From contig JBFMAU010000147.1 in assembly GCA_040755335.1 (NCBI GenBank), positions 1-15,890 of the forward strand: a stretch of 15,890 bases of DNA, read 5' to 3'. Shown here piece after piece: positions 5,912 through 12,260 of this stretch. The notes under the pieces were generated by a model. It did not search any database. It saw only the letters and a list, made by a program, of their open reading frames with translations, and was not told the origin of the DNA. The first letter of the stretch is position 1, and every line of letters starts with the position of its first letter. The translations under genes were made by a program, and so were the position numbers. This DNA is from UBA7656 sp040755335. GTDB taxonomy: Bacteria > Acidobacteriota > Blastocatellia > UBA7656.

Positions 5912-8082
5912 CACTGGCCTTCCACCATCCGCGTGGCCGAATCAATGTGCGAAGAGAGGCGGCGCAGCGCATCGATTACTTTCTTCGTCTGCCCTGCGAC
6001 CTCGCTCCATTGCTTCTGCTCTATCGCCTCGCGAATACCGGGAAGAGTCTTCACCCCGTAGCCTGTGTAAAAACCCGGCGCGTAAATCTGATGCTTGAAC
6101 CACGGGCGCCGCGGAAGCCCTTCGTCATCGGTCATCTTTCTTTCGGATGTGTAAAGCAGGCGATTGAGTGCGCGGAAGTCTTTGACCTTAGCAAATCCTT
6201 CGGCCTGCGCTTTCGCTGAAGCTTCTTCATAACGACGCGCGCTTTCACCGAGAGATTGCACAGCCGATTTCAACTCCGAAAAATCCACTGCCTGCGGCGG
6301 GTTGCTCTGGCGCGAGAGGCGTTCGACTTCATTTGCATAGCGGCTGACCGTATCGGCGAAATTCACGAACCCGAACGGCAGCACATCAGCATCCGCGAGG
6401 CGAGCGACTATCGTTCCATTGAGTTGCGCGAGCGCGCGTCCATACTCGAATGTGCCGTCTGAAAACCTTGTGTACCACGCGAACGTGTCATAGACCGAAT
6501 GATAAATCCCGCCTCCTCCTTCTCCGCCCATGCCTGTGTTGAGCGAGGCTATGCCAAGATGCTGAATGAAGGGTGTGTAGTCCGACCCCGATCCGAGCGC
6601 GCCTATGGGATGATCCACGCGCTCGCGAATCACGCGCCGCTCCGCTTCGCCCTGCGCCTGCTCAAGCCGCCGGTCGCGCAGAGCTTCCCACAGAGATTTA
6701 CTGGCTCCGGGCTGGCGAATGTCGCGGGCCACTTCGTTGATGAACGCTTCGAGCGTGTGCGAGCCGCCCGCGTTCATCCATCCCTTGCCCGTGCTGTCGG
6801 AGTTGAGATAAACGACCGCTTTTTGTTTCAGTTCTTCGGCGTGAGTCTCGGCCCATTCCGTAGAACCGAGCAGCCCTTGCTCTTCGCCGTCCCACGCGCA
6901 AATTATTATCGTGCGCCGGGGCCGCCACCCTTGTTTGAGCATCTCGCCTATCGCGCGGCCCGCTTCCATAACAGTCACCATCCCGCTCGTGGGGTCTTCA
7001 GCCCCGTTGACCCACGCATCATGATGATTGCCGTAGACGATCCACTCGTCCGGGTACTCAGAGCCGTTGATGCGGGCCACGACGTTGTAAAGAGTTTTAA
7101 GCGACCAGTCGAATTTCAATTTCAAACGCACCTTCGTCGCTCCCGGCCCCGTGTGATAAGTGATAGGCAAAGCGCCGCGCCACTGTTCGGGGGCGACCGG
7201 CCCGCCGAGAGATTTCAGAAGCGGCAGCGCGTCTCCGTAGGAGATGGGCAGCACAGGGATCTTCAATATGACGTCGGATTCTTCGCGCTTGAGTCTTCGA
7301 GCATTTTTCACCGCGCCCCATCCAGGTGTGAGCGGATCGCCGGGATGAATGGGCATATCCATAACTGAGCCGCGTTGCGCGCCGTGATCAGGGCGATAAG
7401 GCCCTTTGGGATAAACATCGCCCTGAAAATATCCGTCATCGCGAGGATCGGAATAAATGATGCACCCAACGGCCCCATGCTCGTAAGCGACCTTTGGCTT
7501 GATGCCGCGCCAGCTCGCCCCATAGCGCGCGATGACTATCTTGCCGCGAACATCTATGCCTATCTTTTCCAATCGTTCGTAATCGGCAGGCACGCCATAG
7601 TTGACATAAACCAACTCGCCCGTCACATCGCCGTCGGCAGAGTAAGCGTTGTAGATCGGCAGTTGATTGGCATCCGTTGAATCAGGGTCTTCGGCGAGCG
7701 CGGGTTCTTTCAGAGCGGCTTTGTAAGAAGTGGGCGCGATCATCTCCAGCACGCGTTCTGTGGGCGTGGGAAACAGCACGTCGAATTCTTCCAGACGGGC
7801 GTCGAATCTCCACGAGCGGAACTGATCGCGAATGAACTCGGCGTTTTGTTTGTCGTAAGCCGACCCCAAGTGATGAGGCTCGGCTGAGAGCCGTTTCATA
7901 TACTCGCGCAGCAATTCGGGACGTGGGACGGCGCGCATTTTTTCTTCCCATGCGGCGTGAGCTTTTGCGTTAGAGTCCGAGTATCCGCGCATCTTCACCG
8001 CGCCGTTGCCCTGAGCGAATGCGAGCGCGAAAAAGCTGATCGATATCAAAAGAGAGACCAGTAGAGCGAAGATTTTTTTCAT
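5911..8082 (-). CDS. Secreted M28 metallopeptidase, glutamate carboxypeptidase II-like
   Basis: A 723-residue exported zinc peptidase. Residues 1-23 are a signal peptide (MKKIFALLVSLL...ALAFA, cleavage before Gln24). About 150-275 is the inserted PA domain, and the C-terminal third matches the transferrin-receptor-like dimerisation region. The co-catalytic zinc ligands are all visible by comparison with human GCPII: His353 (GNHHDAW), Asp363 (AEDPTSG), catalytic Glu400 with Glu401 (WDGEEQG), Asp429 (LNSDSTG) and His528 (GIYHSVYD). Family length is 700-750, so the gene is complete. It probably trims C-terminal residues from peptides outside the cytoplasm; the exact specificity cannot be read. 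ATG 8082 is chosen over an in-frame start at 8133 because CAGGAGGA stands at 8100-8093 and the signal peptide then begins properly. Confidence 0.94.
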   Translation of the reverse strand: MKKIFALLVSLLISISFFALAFAQGNGAVKMRGYSDSNAKAHAAWEEKMRAVPRPELLREYMKRLSAEPHHLGSAYDKQNAEFIRDQFRSWRFDARLEEFDVLFPTPTERVLEMIAPTSYKAALKEPALAEDPDSTDANQLPIYNAYSADGDVTGELVYVNYGVPADYERLEKIGIDVRGKIVIARYGASWRGIKPKVAYEHGAVGCIIYSDPRDDGYFQGDVYPKGPYRPDHGAQRGSVMDMPIHPGDPLTPGWGAVKNARRLKREESDVILKIPVLPISYGDALPLLKSLGGPVAPEQWRGALPITYHTGPGATKVRLKLKFDWSLKTLYNVVARINGSEYPDEWIVYGNHHDAWVNGAEDPTSGMVTVMEAGRAIGEMLKQGWRPRRTIIICAWDGEEQGLLGSTEWAETHAEELKQKAVVYLNSDSTGKGWMNAGGSHTLEAFINEVARDIRQPGASKSLWEALRDRRLEQAQGEAERRVIRERVDHPIGALGSGSDYTPFIQHLGIASLNTGMGGEGGGGIYHSVYDTFAWYTRFSDGTFEYGRALAQLNGTIVARLADADVLPFGFVNFADTVSRYANEVERLSRQSNPPQAVDFSELKSAVQSLGESARRYEEASAKAQAEGFAKVKDFRALNRLLYTSERKMTDDEGLPRRPWFKHQIYAPGFYTGYGVKTLPGIREAIEQKQWSEVAGQTKKVIDALRRLSSHIDSATRMVEGQ

Positions 8083-8126
8083 CGTTTGAGTATCCTCCTG
8101 TGCCGGACGTGGAAGTATATCCGCGA

Positions 8127-8155
8127 AGTACAACAGGCTGCCAGCCTGTTGACAA
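8127..8155 (-). promoter_or_regulatory. Candidate M28 promoter with a palindrome filling its spacer
   Basis: On the minus strand TTGTCA (8155-8150, five of six to the -35 consensus) is followed after exactly 17 bases by TGTACT (8132-8127, four of six to the -10 consensus). That places transcription start near 8120, upstream of the ribosome-binding site at 8100-8093. The spacer is itself a palindrome. The spacing is ideal, the -10 only fair. Confidence 0.4.
8131..8151. repeat. 21-base near-continuous palindrome (CAACAGGCTG / CAGCCTGTTG)
   Basis: CAACAGGCTG (8131-8140) and CAGCCTGTTG (8142-8151) are exact inverted copies separated by one base. Further partial copies of the CAGGCT/AAGGCT word occur at about 8154-8159 and 8184-8191. 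It could be a protein-binding operator within the M28 promoter or one copy of a dispersed REP-like element; one window cannot decide. Confidence 0.6.
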
Positions 8156-8219
8156 GGCTGAAGGCATGAAGGTTCAGGAGAACGGCAGGCTTTGAGACTG
8201 CTTTACCCTTTCGATGAAA

Positions 8220-8738
8220 TCAGAACAGCGGCGGTTTCGATGCGGGAGGGGCAGGTTGAGGGGGAGTGTTTTTCGGATTGAGGATAGCGAGTATTTCCTC
8301 GCGCACTTCCGCGAAAGGCTTGTCGAGAATTTTATTCGACTTATCGCGCCAACCCTTTACTATCTCGCCTTCGATCACGAACAGGCCGTGTTGAAAATTT
8401 ACCGTGCGAAACAATCCCGAATCAGGTTCGAGAAAAACGAGCATCTCGCGCCCTTCGGTGTAGCTGTCCTCGGCGCATGGCACATTCGACCGAGCGAGGA
8501 CGTAAGCTATTTCCAGAGTGAAATCGCCCTCGATCACTTCGACCACATGCAGCGTGGCAAGCTGGCGATAGAGTCCTTTGTAATTCGCCTTGCTCGATTT
8601 CTGAACCCTCACGCGGGCTATGAAAGATGAGGTTCGGATGAGTTCATCCAGTGGCATCACGCGCAGGCAATTGCGCGTTTGCGCAAGCCCCGACACGACG
8701 AGAAGGGGCAGCGCCATTATCAAAACGATCTTCTTCAT
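8220..8738 (-). CDS. Small secreted protein of unknown function
   Basis: A 172-residue protein that I do not assign to a named family. Residues 1-20 (MKKIVLIMALPLLVVSGLAQ) are a clear signal peptide. The mature part begins TRNCLRVMPLDELIRTSSFIARVRV and alternates short hydrophobic strands with charged turns (TLHVVEVIEGD, MLVFLEP, GLFVIEGEIVKGW), suggesting a small beta-rich domain. Cys24 and Cys88 could form one disulfide. The tail is proline-rich (NPKNTPPQPAPPASKPP). The overall pattern loosely recalls netrin/TIMP-like OB folds in bacterial secreted proteins, but this is a guess. AGGAG lies 14 bases before the ATG, rather far. It sits between the DedA and M28 genes in the same direction, with gaps of 120 and 137 bases, so joint transcription is not assured. 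Confidence 0.8.
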   Translation of the reverse strand: MKKIVLIMALPLLVVSGLAQTRNCLRVMPLDELIRTSSFIARVRVQKSSKANYKGLYRQLATLHVVEVIEGDFTLEIAYVLARSNVPCAEDSYTEGREMLVFLEPDSGLFRTVNFQHGLFVIEGEIVKGWRDKSNKILDKPFAEVREEILAILNPKNTPPQPAPPASKPPLF

Positions 8739-8858
8739 GAAAAGGTCAATTGCTCCTAATAGAAGTTGATAATGCTATCACACGGAGGCAGAGCCGAAAA
8801 GCAACTTTTCTACCCGATTATCAAACCGCGCTTACCGCCAAGCGGTTCAATAATAATT

Positions 8859-9494
8859 TCAGCCCTCGGATTGAATCTCATCGGCGACGATTTTTTTCGA
8901 CCTGCGCAAGCGATAAAATTTCACCGCCAGAAAGACCAGCAAAACAGCCCCGACTCCGATCAACACTTTCAAACCATGTCGTCGGATGATATCTGCGGCT
9001 TCCTCTTTGTATGTGATCGCAAGCCATCCTTCGATGAGAAATCGCGCCGCTCGGCCAATGAATATAGCCGTGACGAATCGCCATAGCCTGAGCTTGAAGA
9101 CGCCTGCGCAAAGCACGAACGGCTTGAACGGAAAAGGCGGGGGCAAAACGGCAGGCACCATCACCGCAAGCATATCGTAACGACCAAGCAGATTTTCCAC
9201 CCTGTCCCTTCGCTCCTCAGAGACGCGCCTCAGAATGCTCGCGCCCGCGCGCCGCGCAATCAGGTACAACACCGCGCAACCGATCGTCGATCCCAGAGTG
9301 GCCGCAAGCGCGTAGAGCGGCATCCAGGCAGGAGAGGTATAGCTCAGTATTATCATCGCCGCATCCGGCCCGCCCGGAAGAGGCACGAATGCCGAATCGA
9401 GCAACGCGATGGCGAACAGCCCCACTGCGCCAAGCCCTATCAGTGTCTTCCCCAGATTCGCGAAAAAGTCTTTTATGCCAAGTATGAAAGCCAT
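8859..9494 (-). CDS. DedA/VTT-family inner-membrane protein
   Basis: A 211-residue integral membrane protein of the DedA/VTT (SNARE-associated) superfamily, whose studied members act in lipid-carrier flipping and membrane homeostasis. Visible features are an amphipathic start, a first segment ending LLDSAFVPLPGGPDAAMI (32-49), the glycine-spaced LGSTIGCAVLYLIARRAG (67-84), and VPAVLPPPFPFKPFVLCAGVF followed by FIGRAARF. The LPPPFPFK form belongs to a YqaA/DedA subgroup I associate with Acidobacteria. A last hydrophobic helix and a basic tail (YRLRRSKK) follow. Length is normal. GAGGAA precedes the ATG by five bases. The gene begins 57 bases after the SpoIID-domain gene in the same direction and may be co-transcribed with it. 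The substrate cannot be inferred. Confidence 0.9.
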   Translation of the reverse strand: MAFILGIKDFFANLGKTLIGLGAVGLFAIALLDSAFVPLPGGPDAAMIILSYTSPAWMPLYALAATLGSTIGCAVLYLIARRAGASILRRVSEERRDRVENLLGRYDMLAVMVPAVLPPPFPFKPFVLCAGVFKLRLWRFVTAIFIGRAARFLIEGWLAITYKEEAADIIRRHGLKVLIGVGAVLLVFLAVKFYRLRRSKKIVADEIQSEG

Positions 9495-9527
9495 CTGTTC
9501 CTCGCTTGAAGAGTGACGCGCGATTAT

Positions 9528-9570
9528 TCACCTCTTCACCTCTTCACCCGCTCACCTCTTCATCCTTTCA
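9528..9570. repeat. Tandem eight-base repeats TCACCTCT
   Basis: TCACCTCT occurs at 9528-9535, 9536-9543 and 9552-9559, with a degenerate unit TCACCCGC at 9544-9551 and decayed units up to about 9570. The array straddles the stop codon of the SpoIID-domain gene (9554-9552) and fills most of the spacer before the DedA gene, so the final residues of the protein (ERMKR) are encoded by repeat units. It looks like a simple slippage array of unknown function. Confidence 0.7.
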
Positions 9571-10748
9571 ATCTCCGTCTGCGGAAAATAAAAAAGGAGA
9601 ATATCGCGATACGAGCGTCCTTCGGCGGCCTGACGCGCCGCGCCTTCTATGCAAAGCCCCACCTGACTGCCGAACCCTCGCCCGCGAAAAATGAATCGCT
9701 GCCCGCGCCGTTCCATATCGAATGTCGGACTCAATACCTTGTTCCACCCCATCCTCAGCCCAAGCGCGCGGCGAAATTCGTCCGCGCCCAACACGGTCTG
9801 CCGCCCGCGATTGCGAATCGTGACCGAGCGCGCGGGCTCGTCTCCGCTTCTTTCAATGATGATCTCCGCATCCTGCGAGATGTTCGTTTGCAGATATGAT
9901 GAGAGCGCGTCAAGCACTGTCGAGACCAGAGCCGTTCGCTCCCATTTCCGGTAAGGCGAAGCGCGACACCACTGACAACTGACGCGGCTGTAGCGATAAC
10001 CTGCGGTCTGTCCGCCCCAGACCATCGCGGGCGTGGCCGAAAGCCCTCCGCATACGGCGGTGAAGTATACTTCGACGACTGAATCATTGAAACTCAACGC
10101 CTCGCCTTCGGTCGCTTCGACGGCAAGCGCGACATCGCGGCGAACGGTTTCGTTTGCCATATCCGTTTCGCCTCGATAAAGCTGGCAGTGCGTCGTGTCG
10201 CAAAAATCGAAACCTTCATCGCGGTGACGACCTGGGTGCGAGAGCATGTAAGTGCGAGCCATCACGGCCATCGCTTTAAGAGCTTCCCTTTGACGACTCT
10301 TCATTTCCGCCGCTACGACTGAAGCGACAGCTTCTTCGCGCTTTGTCTCGACGACTATTCGCAGAGGCTTCCCCCTTTCGGCGCTGACCTCGACCTGCCC
10401 GCGAAACTCTCTGTTGATTTTTCCAGGTATGGTCAGTTCGATAAGAGACGCGGACATGATTCTGACTTCTCGCGCAGTGAAAGAGCGAAGCGGGCGGCCA
10501 ATGGAATCGACGAGGGTTACGTTGAGATGAGCGTCCGCGCTTCGCATTCGAACGGATGCGCCTGAAGAGATCGAGCCGGAAAAATCTGTTGATTCGACGC
10601 GGGCTTCGCCGCGCGCAATGCGAGCTTCCACCCCCTGCGGCTTGAACAAACCGAAAACGCTTATGCGCACTGTTTGCTCTGTCGGCGAAAGAGAGCAAAT
10701 CAGCGCGAATGTGGCGACCAGAGTTGGCATGAAAAAAGTAAAGCGCAA
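9552..10748 (-). CDS. SpoIID/LytB-domain protein, putative peptidoglycan lytic enzyme
   Basis: A protein of about 398 residues. An N-terminal hydrophobic stretch suggests export. Residues 25-130 are a beta-rich region. The SpoIID domain follows: EEAVASVVAAEMKSRQREALKAMAVMARTYML (138-169) with Glu148 at the position of the catalytic glutamate of SpoIID lytic transglycosylases, FDFCDTTHCQLYRG (180-193), EVYFTAVCGGLSA (226-238), VWGG, and near the C-terminus GRGFGSQVGLCIEGA. Cys183, His187, Cys188, Cys233, Cys258 and Cys261 could bind zinc or form disulfides. The family removes stem-less glycan strands in spore formers; in non-sporulating bacteria the role is probably septal or wall remodelling. 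The start is uncertain: the longest frame begins with TTG 10748, inside the upstream hairpin; ATG 10730 is next and shortens the basic N-terminus. Confidence 0.9.
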   Translation of the reverse strand: MRFTFFMPTLVATFALICSLSPTEQTVRISVFGLFKPQGVEARIARGEARVESTDFSGSISSGASVRMRSADAHLNVTLVDSIGRPLRSFTAREVRIMSASLIELTIPGKINREFRGQVEVSAERGKPLRIVVETKREEAVASVVAAEMKSRQREALKAMAVMARTYMLSHPGRHRDEGFDFCDTTHCQLYRGETDMANETVRRDVALAVEATEGEALSFNDSVVEVYFTAVCGGLSATPAMVWGGQTAGYRYSRVSCQWCRASPYRKWERTALVSTVLDALSSYLQTNISQDAEIIIERSGDEPARSVTIRNRGRQTVLGADEFRRALGLRMGWNKVLSPTFDMERRGQRFIFRGRGFGSQVGLCIEGAARQAAEGRSYRDILLFYFPQTEIERMKR

Positions 10749-10765
10749 GACTCACGCTTGCGCTT
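10731..10765 (-). terminator. Rho-independent terminator after the Clp-type ATPase gene
   Basis: AAGCGCAAG (10741-10749) and CTTGCGCTT (10757-10765) are exact inverted copies with a seven-base loop. On the minus strand the stem is followed by TACTTTTTTC, so it has the form of an intrinsic terminator 25 bases after the ATPase stop. Its second arm contains the TTG proposed as a start of the next gene, so it also sits in that gene's leader. Confidence 0.65.
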
Positions 10766-10789
10766 ACGGGGAAGCCGTTTAATCCGTTT

Positions 10790-11974
10790 CTATTTTTCTC
10801 CCGCCTTCAGAGGCGCGGTCGTCAATCCCTGATCGCTGGCCTCGGCAGCGGCGGCCAGACCGTTCGAGGCGTTCTCGAAGACATCCTTGTACTGATCGCG
10901 ATAAGGGTCGATCAGCGCGCCGCCTTCTTCCTTCGAGAATGACAGCTTGCCCGATTCCTGATCGAAATCGACGACGAGCAAATCCCCTGTCACGACCTGC
11001 CCCGTGGCTACGAGGTTCGACATAGGAAAGACGAGGAACCGCTCTATGGCTCGCTTGAGGTGGCGCGCGCCGTATTTGAAATCTATCCCCTCGTCGAGCA
11101 GGAATTTTTTGGCTTCTTCCGTGCAGGTGAAGACGAATTTTTCGCCGACGCTCTTCATGATTCGATCCTGCACCAGACCCAGTTCCAAATCGAGAATCTG
11201 ACGGAGGTGATACTCCTTGAGGCTGCGGAAGACGACCACCTTATCGATGCGGTTCATGAATTCGGGCGAGAACTTGCGCTTGGCCGCCTCGCTCGCCGTG
11301 CGGTAAATCTTCTGATCGACTTCATCTTCGATCATATTCTTGCCGCGAGCCGGAGCAAATCCTATCGAGCCTGTGATGAGTTCGCTCATCTCCTTAGCCC
11401 CAAGGTTCGAGGTGAGGAATATCATGCAGCGCGAAAAATCGACCCGTCGGTTGTCGCCCAGAGTGAGCGTCGCTTTGTCCAAAATGCCCAAGAGCAGTTG
11501 CCAGAGCGCGTCGGAAGCTTTTTCGATTTCGTCGAAGAGGACAAATGTCAGCTTGTCCTGCTCGTTGTGATACTTGTCCAGGTTTTCCTGCGTCAGCATG
11601 GGAGCCGTCTCTCGGTGGCCCAGATAGCCGGGAGGCGAACCGATGAGTTTAGCGATTTCATGAGAGTGCTGAAACTCTGCGCAATCGATTTTGACCACCG
11701 CGTTGTTGTCGTTGAAGAGAACTTCAGCGGCGGCCTCGACGACGCGAGTCTTGCCCGACCCTGTTGGGCCTAAAAAGAGCATCGTCCCTATGGGTCGGCC
11801 AGGGTTCTGCATCCCCGCCAGGTAAATCTGATAGAGCGCAGAAATTCTTCTCACGGCGCGCTCCTGTCCGACTATGAGTCCCGCAAGCTTTGATTCGAAC
11901 TCCTGAGCGCGCGGGCTTTTCTTGTCAGGATTGAGAGCCACCCTGTGTTGCTTTTTCGTTTGTGTTTCTTCCAC
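10790..11974 (-). CDS. Single-module Clp/AAA-2 ATPase with an IGF loop
   Basis: A 394-residue cytoplasmic unfoldase-type ATPase resembling only the second AAA module of ClpA/ClpB plus its small domain. Visible are Walker A GPTGSGKT (69-76), pore loop GSPPGYLGH (112-120) with aromatic Tyr117, Walker B LFDEIEKA (146-153), sensor 1 Asn190 in TSN, arginine finger Arg242 in PEFMNRID, and sensor 2 GARHLKR (302-308). There is no N-domain, no first AAA module and no zinc finger. Between sensor 1 and the arginine finger lies GSIGF (202-206), at the place where ClpA and ClpX carry the IGL/IGF loop that docks on ClpP; ClpB lacks it. The last 60 residues are a variable tail. The start is GTG 11974, with GGAG and AGGT just upstream. 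It is less than half ClpB length but uninterrupted, so a distinct form rather than a truncation. Confidence 0.9.
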   Translation of the reverse strand: MEETQTKKQHRVALNPDKKSPRAQEFESKLAGLIVGQERAVRRISALYQIYLAGMQNPGRPIGTMLFLGPTGSGKTRVVEAAAEVLFNDNNAVVKIDCAEFQHSHEIAKLIGSPPGYLGHRETAPMLTQENLDKYHNEQDKLTFVLFDEIEKASDALWQLLLGILDKATLTLGDNRRVDFSRCMIFLTSNLGAKEMSELITGSIGFAPARGKNMIEDEVDQKIYRTASEAAKRKFSPEFMNRIDKVVVFRSLKEYHLRQILDLELGLVQDRIMKSVGEKFVFTCTEEAKKFLLDEGIDFKYGARHLKRAIERFLVFPMSNLVATGQVVTGDLLVVDFDQESGKLSFSKEEGGALIDPYRDQYKDVFENASNGLAAAAEASDQGLTTAPLKAGEK

Positions 11975-12000
11975 GATTACCTACTCCAGCCTGAGAAAAG

Positions 12001-12017
12001 GCGACCGCGAAGGTCGC
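12001..12017 (-). promoter_or_regulatory. Small hairpin in the ATPase leader
   Basis: GCGACC (12001-12006) and GGTCGC (12012-12017) are exact inverted copies with a five-base loop, 27 bases before the GTG start on the minus strand, followed by CTTTTC. It is a weak attenuator-like or mRNA-stabilising hairpin at most. No CIRCE element is visible. Confidence 0.3.
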
Positions 12018-12157
12018 GCCTGCAAACCATAATGATTGAAAGAGCGTTCAAGAGTCGGGCCTGAAGGCGTAACCTCCTGGCCTTGATTATAGACCTGTTC
12101 GGGCGCAACTCGCCAAGCTTAGGGGTACGCAGTCAAGGGGTCTCCGTTGCTGGTTGC

Positions 12158-12186
12158 CTTTTATGCCAACGCGATTTTTTTGTCAA
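12158..12186 (-). promoter_or_regulatory. Promoter of the Clp-type ATPase gene
   Basis: On the minus strand TTGACA (12186-12181), a perfect -35 consensus, is followed after 17 bases by TAAAAG (12163-12158), four of six to the -10 consensus; six A's begin the spacer. Transcription would start near 12151 and give a leader of about 175 bases containing the hairpin at 12001-12017. A TATAAT at 12091-12086 lacks a -35 and is a weaker alternative. Confidence 0.5.
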
Positions 12187-12205
12187 GCTAATAATTGCGT
12201 CAAAG

Positions 12206-12250
12206 TTTTCAACTGCAACCCCGTATAGACTATAATTGCACGACCGGAGG
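12206..12250 (+). promoter_or_regulatory. Promoter and ribosome-binding site of the HExxH protein gene
   Basis: A perfect -10 TATAAT lies at 12231-12236. The -35 is weak: TTTTCA at 12206-12211 or TTCAAC at 12208-12213, with 19- or 17-base spacers. Transcription would begin near 12243, just before GGAGG at 12246-12250, ten bases ahead of TTG 12261. The leader is therefore very short. The -35 lies about 20 bases from that of the divergent ATPase promoter. Confidence 0.55.
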
Positions 12251-12260
12251 GCGAAAATAG

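Noticed and set aside
6499..7368. 289-residue open frame on the plus strand inside the M28 gene
   Set aside because: Composition is that of a shadow frame and the opposite strand has all zinc-ligand motifs of the peptidase.
8824..8847. AACCGC/GCGGTT stem downstream of the DedA gene
   Set aside because: Only six base pairs, competing alternative pairings and no T-run on the minus strand, so not called a terminator.
8750..9086. Plus-strand frames of 79 and 106 residues starting in the spacer before the DedA gene
   Set aside because: They run antisense into the DedA gene, overlap each other in different frames and show no family pattern.
11060..11773. 237-residue plus-strand frame opposite the Clp-type ATPase
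   Set aside because: No recognisable motif; the minus strand carries Walker, sensor and arginine-finger motifs over the same bases.
12084..12093. TATAAT on the minus strand as the main promoter of the ATPase
   Set aside because: No acceptable -35 at 16-18 bases; the TTGACA pair at 12158-12186 is better.
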